Virus record (IMG/VR): IMGVR_UViG_3300042516_003704
Span: 1 to 23,651 of that record
Reading direction: 5' to 3' (one strand)
Length of the DNA stretch: 23,651 bases
Source: a virus
Shown here: positions 15,887 to 23,392 of the stretch, piece by piece
How positions within the stretch are numbered: position 1 is the first letter of the stretch
Layout: each line of letters begins with the position of its first letter
Position numbers and translations under genes: made by a program
The notes under the pieces: model-generated
What the model saw: only the letters and a program-made list of their open reading frames with translations
The model's database searches: none
Told to the model about the DNA's origin: nothing

Positions 15887-17179
15887 ATGTTTTATATTAT
15901 TGAAAAACAAGATCAATTAGATCAGTTACATATTGGTGAGGATACGTTTATTCATATCATTCCTACTAATGAAAATTATCACCCTGTTTTACAAAATATC
16001 AGTTTAATTTATATTCGATGGATAAAAGGACATAAAGGATATATTCTATGTGTAAACCATACCGAATCATTTGCATTAACAATCACCGATATACTCGATA
16101 AACTATCTAAAGTCAATAACTTGTATGTATTGGATAAGAAAGCGGTGTTACACCACTTTCCCACGTTGAGTCCTCAATTAATTGATGTGCAACTGATTAG
16201 TTCATATTATACACTTCAAAATATTAATGTAGAACAATATGAGTCAAAAGTTGAATTAGATTTTAAATGTAAATACTATACTGAATCACCATCTATATTA
16301 ATTCCTATAACAAAACATTATGAAAAATACGAAAATATATATGATCATATTGAACAAACTATAAATAAAATAAGTGAAAATTTAGATGAGTACGTATTTC
16401 TAAATCATTATATTGCTCCATTATTTTATAATATTGAAAAATCAGGCATTAAATTAAGTAAGGAATCATTCATTGAGTATTTTAAAACATTACCTAACCC
16501 TAAATTTTCAGTATCTAAAGGTAAAATATATACACAATATAATTTAAATACATTAACAGGCAGACCATCAAATGCATTTAATGGTGTTAATTTTGCAGCA
16601 TTAAACAAAACAAATGGCGAACGTGCTGCGTTTATTCCTGAAAACGATACATTAGTTGAAATAGATTTTAAAGCATACCACCCAACTATTATCGCTAAAT
16701 TAGCTGGGTATGAATTTACAGGAAACATATACGAACAATTATCGCTCCAATTTCCTGGATCAACACCTGAAACAATTAAGGAATTAGTATTCCAACAATT
16801 ATATGGGGGTGTTAGAAAGAATTTCCAAGATAAACCATTCTTTAAACAAGTAAATGATTATACAAATCAATTATGGAGTAATGAAGGAGCAATTGGTGCA
16901 CAATTCGGTAAACGTTTCACCAAAGAAATGATTGAAAACCCAACACCACAAAAATTACTTAATTATATTGTACAAAATACAGAAACGGTATTTAACGTAG
17001 TTCAGTTTTCAGCAGTAATGAATTTACTTAAAGATAAGAAAACAAAAATTATATTATACACATACGATTCTATATTATTGGATTATGATTCGTCGGAAAA
17101 TTTATTAGATAATATAACTTCGCTACTAAAATTTAATTACTCCACGAAATCTGGACAAAACTACGCAGAAATAAAATAA
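15887..17179 (+). CDS. Family A DNA polymerase, compact, degenerate exonuclease region
   Basis: This 430-residue protein holds the family A palm and fingers in order. T224-G225-R226 lies in YNLNTLTGRPSNAFNGVNFA. Motif A (VEIDFKAYHPTIIAKLAG) carries catalytic D260. The O-helix (K298, F302, Y306-G307 in IKELVFQQLYGG) has the same spacing as E. coli K758, F762 and Y766-G767. N359 and Q363 match N845 and Q849. Motif C is YTYDS with catalytic D394. Compared with E. coli Pol I, E710 is His265, H881 is Tyr393, E883 is Ser395 and R754 is Pro294. The N-terminal 180 residues keep traces of the 3'-5' exonuclease fold (LIDVQLISSYYTL) without the DxE metal site. I recall that Rhodothermus phage RM378 carries a family A polymerase separated from its exonuclease, a possible parallel. 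T4 uses family B gp43 instead. Confidence 0.85.
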   Translation: MFYIIEKQDQLDQLHIGEDTFIHIIPTNENYHPVLQNISLIYIRWIKGHKGYILCVNHTESFALTITDILDKLSKVNNLYVLDKKAVLHHFPTLSPQLIDVQLISSYYTLQNINVEQYESKVELDFKCKYYTESPSILIPITKHYEKYENIYDHIEQTINKISENLDEYVFLNHYIAPLFYNIEKSGIKLSKESFIEYFKTLPNPKFSVSKGKIYTQYNLNTLTGRPSNAFNGVNFAALNKTNGERAAFIPENDTLVEIDFKAYHPTIIAKLAGYEFTGNIYEQLSLQFPGSTPETIKELVFQQLYGGVRKNFQDKPFFKQVNDYTNQLWSNEGAIGAQFGKRFTKEMIENPTPQKLLNYIVQNTETVFNVVQFSAVMNLLKDKKTKIILYTYDSILLDYDSSENLLDNITSLLKFNYSTKSGQNYAEIK

Positions 17180-17190
17180 ATCATATATTT

Positions 17191-17625
17191 ATGGAGGACT
17201 TAAGTTACGATTTATTTAATAATACATTTTTAATGGCTAATAAGCTATTCTGCACATTCACGTCTCCCGAGGAATTAGATAATACTCTAAATACTTTAAC
17301 GACTAAATATACTATTTTATATTCTAAAATATTTGTATTAGAATCGCTGTCGACTGAAGAATATGTCTGTACTTATAATATAGATACTTTCAATATGGAG
17401 CAACAATCAGTATTACCTAATACAATATTGCTACATCGTAAAAAAGAGTCAAATACGTTATATACAATAAATGCATTAAACGCATTAATAAAGTCTTTAA
17501 ATAATGGTGTTTTAGATACCAATTATCGCATTACGTGGTTGGATTATAAAAATTCAATCTTGTTAATTCAAAATAATGATTTGAATATTATTCAAACAAA
17601 AATATTCAAAATAATAAATCTATAA
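17191..17625 (+). CDS. Hypothetical protein between polymerase and gp32
   Basis: This 144-residue protein has an apparent alpha/beta make-up. Its most distinctive part is LPNTILLHRKKESNTLYTIN, ALNALIKSLNNGVLDTNYRI, TWLDYKNSILLIQ, a compact second half that looks well folded. No motif allows a function call, and it does not resemble T4 RegA or the clamp-loader proteins. The ATG at 17191 overlaps a promoter-like TATTTATG; an in-frame ATG at 17233 (MANKLFCTF) is an alternative start. It lies 11 bases after the polymerase and before a terminator, so it is probably co-transcribed with the polymerase and may act in replication. Confidence 0.7.
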   Translation: MEDLSYDLFNNTFLMANKLFCTFTSPEELDNTLNTLTTKYTILYSKIFVLESLSTEEYVCTYNIDTFNMEQQSVLPNTILLHRKKESNTLYTINALNALIKSLNNGVLDTNYRITWLDYKNSILLIQNNDLNIIQTKIFKIINL

Positions 17626-17628
17626 ACT

Positions 17629-17651
17629 GGCTTGTCAATCAAGCCTTTCTT
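17629..17651 (+). terminator. Intrinsic terminator before gp32
   Basis: GGCTTG (17629-17634) pairs with CAAGCC (17640-17645) around TCAAT, followed by TTTCTT. It starts three bases after the stop of the 144-residue gene and separates the polymerase unit from the gp32 unit. Confidence 0.7.
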
Positions 17652-17695
17652 ATCTATATTACGTTTACAATAATTACTTAAAACTTAGAACAGTT

Positions 17696-18565
17696 ATGGA
17701 CATTAATTTGTTAAAATCAAAGCTGAGTTCTCTAAACAGCGCGGGTAAAAAATCCGGAACACAAGGAGAAAAAATCGATTATACTAAAATCTTTTGGAAA
17801 CCACAACCAGGTAAATATCAGATTCGTATTTTACCATCTAAATTCAATAAATCTAATCCATTCCGTGAGGTATTTTTCCATTATGGGTTTGCTAAAGGTC
17901 CTATTTTAGCATTAAATAACTTTGGTGAGGCTGATCCAATCATGGAGTTTGCAGCTAAATTACGTGCTACACGTGATAAAGAAAATTATTTATTGGCTAA
18001 AAAATTAGATCCGAAAATGCGTGTTTTTGCACCTGTTATTGTTCGTGGTGAAGAAGATAAAGGTGTTCGTTTATGGGAGTTTGGTAATACGATTTATAAA
18101 ACATTATTAGGTTTTGCAGCTGATGAAGATTATGGTGACTTTACAGATATTGCTGAAGGTCGTGACTTTACAGTAGAAGCAGATTATACTGAAGTAGCTG
18201 GTAAGCGTGTTGTAGGTTGTACACTTCGTATTAAACCAAAAACAACATCTATTTCTGAAAGTAGCGAATATATTAATAAATGGTTAGAAGAACAACCAGA
18301 TATTATTGCATTAAATCGTAAACGCGAATATAATGATATTAAGGAATTATTAGCTAAATGGTTAGATCCAGAAGCTGAAGAAGAGCAACAAGTACCTGCT
18401 GCTCCTGCTCCAACACCTGCAGATTTAATTCCAGCACCAATGCCTGGAACACCTCCGGCACCACAATCAGATTGGGTGAATGATAATCAGGTAACAGAAC
18501 AAGAACGTGCTGCATTTACTTTAAATACAAATCCATCAGATAAATTCGACGAATTATTTAATTAA
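17696..18565 (+). CDS. 32: Single-stranded DNA-binding protein (gp32-like)
   Basis: This 289-residue protein (T4 gp32 has 301) coats single-stranded DNA during replication and recombination. The order of parts matches gp32: a basic N-terminal cooperativity segment (LLKSKLSSLNSAGKKSGTQG), an OB-fold core starting KIFWKPQPGKYQIRILPSKF, KMRVFAPVIVR, FTVEADYTEVAG, a Pro/Ala-rich linker at 233-256 and an acidic C-terminal tail (DKFDELFN). T4 gp32 binds zinc through one His and three Cys. Here only H62 remains in that region and the sole Cys, C175, lies elsewhere, so the zinc site is lost. It follows a terminator and a 44-base leader with no TATTTATA motif, consistent with non-late control. uvsX follows after 2 bases. 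Confidence 0.9.
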   Translation: MDINLLKSKLSSLNSAGKKSGTQGEKIDYTKIFWKPQPGKYQIRILPSKFNKSNPFREVFFHYGFAKGPILALNNFGEADPIMEFAAKLRATRDKENYLLAKKLDPKMRVFAPVIVRGEEDKGVRLWEFGNTIYKTLLGFAADEDYGDFTDIAEGRDFTVEADYTEVAGKRVVGCTLRIKPKTTSISESSEYINKWLEEQPDIIALNRKREYNDIKELLAKWLDPEAEEEQQVPAAPAPTPADLIPAPMPGTPPAPQSDWVNDNQVTEQERAAFTLNTNPSDKFDELFN

Positions 18566-18567
18566 TA

Positions 18568-19674
18568 ATGGCTAAAAAATCACCATCCGAGACTGTCACC
18601 CATATTTTGGGTGACAAGTCCAAGTTTAACTTGTCTGCATTTAAGAAATCTAAATACTTAGATCAAACAACTAAATTTAAAGAACAAAAATGGATTCCAT
18701 TTACACCAGCAGTTAAAGAAGCACTTTCTATTCCTGGTGTACCGATGGGACAAATTACAATCGCACGTGGAGGTTCCGATACTGGTAAAACAACTTTACT
18801 TATCGAAACTGCTGTTACAGCTCAGAAAATGGGTATATTGCCTGTTTTTATTGTTTCGGAAATGAAATGGGATTTTTCTCATGCTCAAAAAATGGGATTA
18901 GAATTAAAAGCAATTCCAGATGAAGAAACAGGTGAAGTAATTGATTACGATGGTTTTTTCTTATATATTGATAGAGGATCGATTAATGCTATTGAAGATG
19001 TAGCTGCATTTATTTCAGATATTTTAAATGAACAAGCTAAAGGTCGTTTACCGTATGATTTATTGTTTTTATGGGATTCGGTTGGATCATTACCATGTCA
19101 AATGAGTGTAGATCAGGGCAAGAACAATCCAATGTGGAACGCAGGTGCAATGGCTACTCAATTTGGTAATTTTATTAATCAACAGTTTCCATTATCACGT
19201 AAAGAAAAATATCCTTATACAAATACATTCTTTGTTATTAATAAAACAGGTGTTCAACCGGCTATGATGCCGATGGCTCAACCTAAACGTACTAATAAAG
19301 GTGGAGATACAATGTATTGGGATGCAGCAGTTGTTATTACTTATGGTAATATAACTAATTCAGGTACATCAAAAATTAAAGCAACTAAAAATGGTAAATC
19401 AGTTGAATTTGCTAAACGTACTAAAATTGCAATTGATAAAATTCATGCCGACTGTGGAGTTGCTACGGCTTCTACTATTATTGTAACACCACATGGTTTT
19501 ATTGAAGATACACCAAATGCAATTGCTAAGTATAAAAAAGAGCACGCACATGAGTGGTTTCAAGGATTAACAGATGTAGATGATCTACAAATTACTGAAG
19601 ATGCAAGTGAATGGGATGAAGGTAAAAATATTGCTCCTACAATTGCAATCGATGATGAATTAGATAATGAATAA
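18568..19674 (+). CDS. uvsX: UvsX-type RecA-like recombinase
   Basis: This 368-residue protein (T4 UvsX has 391) is an ATP-dependent strand-exchange protein that acts with gp32 in recombination-dependent replication. Walker A is GGSDTGKT (residues 68-75), the probable catalytic Glu is E98 in VSEMKWDF, and Walker B is LLFLWDSVGSLP with D170. The loop INKTGVQPAMMPMAQPKRTN (225-244) fits DNA-binding loop 2. The C-terminus is acidic. The first 24 codons use C- and G-ending codons rarely seen elsewhere here and contain two alternative hairpins (separate entry). It starts 2 bases after gp32 and its end overlaps the next gene by 8 bases, so the genes look translationally linked. Confidence 0.93.
   Translation: MAKKSPSETVTHILGDKSKFNLSAFKKSKYLDQTTKFKEQKWIPFTPAVKEALSIPGVPMGQITIARGGSDTGKTTLLIETAVTAQKMGILPVFIVSEMKWDFSHAQKMGLELKAIPDEETGEVIDYDGFFLYIDRGSINAIEDVAAFISDILNEQAKGRLPYDLLFLWDSVGSLPCQMSVDQGKNNPMWNAGAMATQFGNFINQQFPLSRKEKYPYTNTFFVINKTGVQPAMMPMAQPKRTNKGGDTMYWDAAVVITYGNITNSGTSKIKATKNGKSVEFAKRTKIAIDKIHADCGVATASTIIVTPHGFIEDTPNAIAKYKKEHAHEWFQGLTDVDDLQITEDASEWDEGKNIAPTIAIDDELDNE
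18594..18635 (+). promoter_or_regulatory. Two mutually exclusive hairpins at the start of uvsX
   Basis: Hairpin A pairs TGTCACCC (18594-18601) with GGGTGACA (18609-18616), 8 bp perfect, loop ATATTTT. Hairpin B pairs GACAAGT (18613-18619) with ACTTGTC (18629-18635), 7 bp perfect. The arms share bases 18613-18616, so only one can form at a time. They begin 26 bases after the start codon. A regulatory role is inferred. Confidence 0.45.
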
Positions 19675-20701
19675 AGACTTCTTAAATAAATTACTATCAG
19701 AACTAAAAGCTGATAAGAATAATTCAAAAAACGCTAGAGTACTTATTGTAGACTCAATGAATACGTTCTTACGTTCATTTGCTATTATTCAGCATTTAAA
19801 TCCCAACGGCCACCATGTAGGTGGTCTTGTTGGCTTCCTTAAATCGGTTGGTTATGCTATTAAGCTATATCAACCGACTAGGGTTATTTTAGTATTTGAT
19901 GGACAAGGTAATTCCACTAATAAAAAGTATCTATATGCTGATTACAAAGCTAATCGTACTAATTTAAAAGTAACTAATTGGAAAGTGTTTGGTGATAAGA
20001 ATGAAGAAAGCGAATCTATGGCTAATCAAATGGGCCGTTTAATTGAATATTGTACTCAATTACCTGTATCAATGATTTCAATTCCAAAAATTGAAGCCGA
20101 TGATACTATTGGTTATTTAACTAAACAATTTGAAGCCAATCCAGAAGTAGATGAAATAATAATTATGTCTGCTGATAAAGATTTTTTACAACTAACATCA
20201 AATAAAACTGCTATATATTCTCCAACTAAAAAGAAAACATATAGACCAGCAGATGTATTAGAAGAATACCAAATTCACTCTCATAACTTTATTAATTATA
20301 AATTACTAATGGGTGATTCAGGCGATAATGTACCTGGAGTACAAGGATTAGGTCCTAAAAAACTAATTAAACTATTTCCAGAACTATTATTGCCTAAACA
20401 ATTAGAAATTGAAGATTTACTTAAAAAAGCACAAGATAATGAATCATCGAATCCATTATATACTAAAGTACTTCAATTTGCTAATCAATTAGATATTAAT
20501 TATCAATTAATGTCATTAAAAAATCCAAATATATCAGATGAGGATAAACAAATAATCGATGATGTAATTGCAGAACCACCTCCTCCATTAAATGTTGGTA
20601 ATTTTGTTGAAATGACAGAAGATGATCAATTAAATGAAAGAGTAAATTGGACAAATTGGTTAGTTGAGAATTTTTCTTCATTATATTGGGGAGATAAGTA
20701 A
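19667..20701 (+). CDS. rnh: RNase H / 5'-3' exonuclease (FEN family, T4 Rnh-like)
   Basis: This 344-residue enzyme (T4 RNase H has 305) removes RNA primers and nearby DNA from lagging-strand fragments. The acidic metal-site residues of the flap endonuclease family are all visible: D29 in LIVDSMNTFLR, D78 in VFDGQGN, E143/D145/D146 in IEADDTIGY, D170/D172 in MSADKDFLQL and D217/D220 in LLMGDSGDNVPGV. A helix-hairpin-helix DNA-binding motif follows (VQGLGPKKLIKLFP). K86-K87 and the KANR motif fit the helical arch. The start overlaps the uvsX end by 8 bases. A strong hairpin lies in codons 46-56. The C-terminal 60 residues are acidic and carry a PPPP run. Confidence 0.9.
   Translation: MNKDFLNKLLSELKADKNNSKNARVLIVDSMNTFLRSFAIIQHLNPNGHHVGGLVGFLKSVGYAIKLYQPTRVILVFDGQGNSTNKKYLYADYKANRTNLKVTNWKVFGDKNEESESMANQMGRLIEYCTQLPVSMISIPKIEADDTIGYLTKQFEANPEVDEIIIMSADKDFLQLTSNKTAIYSPTKKKTYRPADVLEEYQIHSHNFINYKLLMGDSGDNVPGVQGLGPKKLIKLFPELLLPKQLEIEDLLKKAQDNESSNPLYTKVLQFANQLDINYQLMSLKNPNISDEDKQIIDDVIAEPPPPLNVGNFVEMTEDDQLNERVNWTNWLVENFSSLYWGDK
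19803..19833 (+). other. Strong hairpin inside the rnh coding sequence
   Basis: CCAACGGCCACC (19803-19814) pairs with GGTGGTC and GTTGG (19820-19826 and 19829-19833) around loop ATGTA, with a TT bulge and one G:T pair: about 12 bp, very GC-rich for this genome. It encodes the NPNGHHVGGLVG stretch with rare C-ending codons. Confidence 0.45.
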
Positions 20702-20720
20702 ACAATAATAAAGGTTATAA

Positions 20721-22109
20721 ATGACGGCATTAGATAATTTAGATAAATATGGAAATACCTTCCAAACTAAAGTACTCGGATTACTGTTAACAGATAAAAA
20801 ATTTCTAGTTAACGTATCCGATTCTTTAACGGATGAGTATTTTGAAAATCCATCACGAAAATGGATTGTTAAGCGATTGCAAAAATATTTTGATGAATAT
20901 AATACCACACCTACATTAGAGGCATTAAGTATTGAGGTCAAGAAGGAGGAAAACGATGTTTTAAAAATAGCATTAACCGAAGAATTAAAACAAGCTTATT
21001 CATTAGCCGAAAAAAGTACAGACAACGAATATATTGAAAAAGAATTTAGTGAATTCTGTCAGAATCAACAAATGAAAAAAGCTATCATGACATCAGTTGA
21101 TTTATTAAATGATGGTGATTATGAATCGATTCGTACATTAATTTCTAAAGCAATTATATCAACAGAAGAAAAAAATGTTGGTCATGATTATGAAAAAGAT
21201 GTTGAATCTCGATATCGACCAGATGATAGACGTGTTATTCCTACTCCTTGGCCTGAAATTAACGCAATTACGCAGGGTGGATATGGTAAAGGAGATTTAA
21301 TTATATTCTTTGGTGGTCCAGGTGCTGGTAAATCATGGGCTACAATATCGATGGCGTTAGAGGCTGTTAAATTAGGTGGTAATGTGGTTTATTATTCATT
21401 AGAATTAGGAGATGGTTATGTTGGCAAACGATTCGACGCCAATCTAACTAAAATACCTGTTGATCAGTTACCTATGCATCGATTAAAAATTGAAGAATCA
21501 GTAGCTGGTTTATCAGGTAAATTAATTATTAAAGAATTTCCGCCTAAACGCGCATCATTAGATGATATAGAACGTCACTTAGACCAGTTACATACCCAAC
21601 ATAATTTTAAACCAGATGCGGTTTTTATCGATTATTTAGATTTGTTACGTAATAGACGTTCTAGAAATGAACGTAAAGATGATTTAGATGATATCTATAC
21701 AGATGCAAAAGGATTAGCTAAAGAATTAGGTATTCCATTTATTACACCTTCACAAGTAAATCGTTCAGGCGCTGCAGATAAAGTAGTGGAAGGTGATAAA
21801 GCTGCTGGTTCGTATGATAAAATTATGATTGGTGATATTGTTATTTCTACATCTCGTTTACGAAAAGATAAAATAAATAATACTTCACGTTGGCATATTA
21901 TTAAAAATCGATATGGTAATGATGGTATTACATTTACTTGTGATTTTGATGGTTCAACTGGTATAACTCGTATTACTGGAGAATATATTGAAGATGATGA
22001 AGAGCAAGATAATACAACTAAATCTCAACAAAAACCAAAATCAGATTTTAATTCTGATGATAAAGATTATCTAAGAGAGAAGTTTTTTGAATTATCAAAA
22101 TCTTCTTAA
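20721..22109 (+). CDS. 41: Replicative DNA helicase (gp41/DnaB-like)
   Basis: This 462-residue protein unwinds DNA at the fork as a hexamer. The N-terminal ~150 residues are helical, like the DnaB N-domain. The RecA-like core has Walker A GGPGAGKS (198-205), the conserved Glu in YYSLELG (E228), Walker B VFIDYLDLL with D304, the ITPSQVNRSG sensor (Q345) and a probable arginine finger in KNRYGNDGIT (R397). T4 gp41 is 475 residues, similar in length. The C-terminal ~45 residues are acidic and low in complexity. It lies 19 bases after rnh with no terminator between. A primase, usually paired with gp41, is not in the window. Confidence 0.93.
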   Translation: MTALDNLDKYGNTFQTKVLGLLLTDKKFLVNVSDSLTDEYFENPSRKWIVKRLQKYFDEYNTTPTLEALSIEVKKEENDVLKIALTEELKQAYSLAEKSTDNEYIEKEFSEFCQNQQMKKAIMTSVDLLNDGDYESIRTLISKAIISTEEKNVGHDYEKDVESRYRPDDRRVIPTPWPEINAITQGGYGKGDLIIFFGGPGAGKSWATISMALEAVKLGGNVVYYSLELGDGYVGKRFDANLTKIPVDQLPMHRLKIEESVAGLSGKLIIKEFPPKRASLDDIERHLDQLHTQHNFKPDAVFIDYLDLLRNRRSRNERKDDLDDIYTDAKGLAKELGIPFITPSQVNRSGAADKVVEGDKAAGSYDKIMIGDIVISTSRLRKDKINNTSRWHIIKNRYGNDGITFTCDFDGSTGITRITGEYIEDDEEQDNTTKSQQKPKSDFNSDDKDYLREKFFELSKSS

Positions 22110-22128
22110 TTATATTAAGTATATACGG

Positions 22129-22136
22129 TATTTATA
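22129..22136 (+). promoter_or_regulatory. Putative late-type promoter before thioredoxin
   Basis: An exact TATTTATA 30 bases before the thioredoxin ATG, in the 57-base gap after the helicase. The spacing is longer than at most other copies. Confidence 0.35.
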
Positions 22137-22166
22137 TCTGCACCTTAAAAAATTAAAATAAAATCT

Positions 22167-22427
22167 ATGTTAAAAGTACTTAAATTTTCTGCTTCTTGGT
22201 GTGGTCCTTGTAAGCAGCTTGCCCCTATATTTGATCAAGTTAAATCAGAAGTATCTGGTGTTTTATTTCAAGACGTTGATGTTGATGCTGATTCGGCGTT
22301 AGCAATTAAATACAATGTAAGAGGTGTTCCTACTATCGTAATTGAAAAAGATGGACAGGAAGTAAAACGTCTTGTTGGAATGCAACAAAAACCATCATTA
22401 ACTTCAACTATTAACTCGTTTAAATAA
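22167..22427 (+). CDS. Thioredoxin
   Basis: This 86-residue minimal thioredoxin has the active site WCGPC (C12 and C15), the cis-proline motif RGVPT and a short C-terminal helix. It lacks the extra N-terminal strand and helix of the ~105-residue bacterial proteins. It is one base before nrdB, so its likely job is to reduce the phage ribonucleotide reductase after each catalytic cycle. T4 has a comparable NrdC. In T7, thioredoxin also serves a family A polymerase as processivity factor, but that is the host protein and needs a thioredoxin-binding loop that I do not see in this polymerase. Confidence 0.93.
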   Translation: MLKVLKFSASWCGPCKQLAPIFDQVKSEVSGVLFQDVDVDADSALAIKYNVRGVPTIVIEKDGQEVKRLVGMQQKPSLTSTINSFK

Positions 22428-22428
22428 T

Positions 22429-23376
22429 ATGATCACCGATAAGCGTTTATTCTATAAGCCGTTTGAATACGACCAAGCCCACGAATTTTTAAAAGCACAA
22501 CAACGTGTACATTGGTTACCCGAAGAAGTTACATTAGCTGCTGATGTTAATGATTTTAAATTAAAATTAACCGAATCAGAAAAGAATTTAATCGGTCAAA
22601 TCTTAAAATCATTTGCTCAGACTGAAACACACGTAGAAGATTATTGGTCATCTTATGTATCGCATTGGTTTCCAAAACCAGAAATACAATCAATGGCTGT
22701 TACGTTTGGTTCATTTGAATCTATTCATGCTGAAGCATATTCATTATTAAACGAATCATTAGGTTTAGATAATTTTGAAGCATTTATGGATGATGAAGAA
22801 GCTCGTAATAAAATTGAACGACTGCAACAAGTAAACGCAGGAACTATGGATGAAATAGCGCAATCTTTAGCTATATTTTCTGCATTCACGGAAGGCGTTA
22901 ACTTATTTAGTTCGTTTGCTATCTTAATGTCTTTCCAAATGAGGAATTTGATGAAAGGTATGGGACAAATTGTTGCTTGGAGTGTTAGAGACGAATCATT
23001 ACACTCGAAAGCAGGATGTTGGTTATTTAGACAATTATTAGAAGAACGTCCTGAATTAAATACAATTGATTTACAAGAACAAATCAAAATAGCTTGTGCA
23101 ATTTCAGTAGAATTAGAATTTGCATTTATTAATAAAGTTTTTGAAATGGGCGACTTAGAAAATTTAACTAAGGAGCAATTAAAAAATTTCATTCGTGCTC
23201 GCGCTAATGAAAAAATGGTAGAATTAGGTTATAAACCACTATATGATGTAAATGAAAAACTATTAGACGAAATCGCTTGGTTTGGTCAAATCACATCAGG
23301 AGTGGAACAACAGGACTTCTTTGCACAACGACCTAGTGCATACTCGAAGTCGACAGCAGATTGGTCGGATTTATAA
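22429..23376 (+). CDS. nrdB: Class I ribonucleotide reductase small subunit (NrdB)
   Basis: This 315-residue R2 protein houses the metal/radical cofactor. Ligands in order are E97 and H100 in FGSFESIHAEAY, E155 in FTEGVNLF, E189 and H192 in VRDESLH. Y104 sits at the position of the radical tyrosine (E. coli Y122). By spacing, the first ligand (E. coli D84) would be E66 in QTETHVEDYW, a Glu in place of Asp. The C-terminal tail (SKSTADWSDL) would dock on NrdA. No ATP-cone precedes the core. The order trx-nrdB-nrdA with 1- and 16-base gaps points to one operon for dNTP supply. Confidence 0.94.
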   Translation: MITDKRLFYKPFEYDQAHEFLKAQQRVHWLPEEVTLAADVNDFKLKLTESEKNLIGQILKSFAQTETHVEDYWSSYVSHWFPKPEIQSMAVTFGSFESIHAEAYSLLNESLGLDNFEAFMDDEEARNKIERLQQVNAGTMDEIAQSLAIFSAFTEGVNLFSSFAILMSFQMRNLMKGMGQIVAWSVRDESLHSKAGCWLFRQLLEERPELNTIDLQEQIKIACAISVELEFAFINKVFEMGDLENLTKEQLKNFIRARANEKMVELGYKPLYDVNEKLLDEIAWFGQITSGVEQQDFFAQRPSAYSKSTADWSDL

Positions 23377-23392
23377 TATAAAATAATAAAAA

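Noticed and set aside
16139-16159. A hairpin in the polymerase gene: AAAGcGGTG with CACCaCTTT, loop TTA
   Set aside because: It has one mismatch, and it encodes part of the protein (KKAVLHHF) without clear regulatory position. It was too weak to list as a feature.
17646-17695. A possible promoter or autoregulatory RNA structure in the gp32 leader
   Set aside because: T4 gp32 has a leader pseudoknot, but I found no convincing stem here, no TATTTATA box, and no well-spaced Bacteroidota-type TTTG / TAnnTTTG pair. Some promoter must exist, but I cannot place it.
20784-20794. The short palindrome CTGTTAACAG in the helicase gene
   Set aside because: A 10-bp palindrome is expected by chance in a window of this size and has no supporting context.
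22725-23192. A 155-codon open frame on the minus strand
   Set aside because: It lies wholly inside nrdB, whose catalytic motifs are intact. The minus-strand product has no recognisable features, and long antisense frames are expected from biased codon use.
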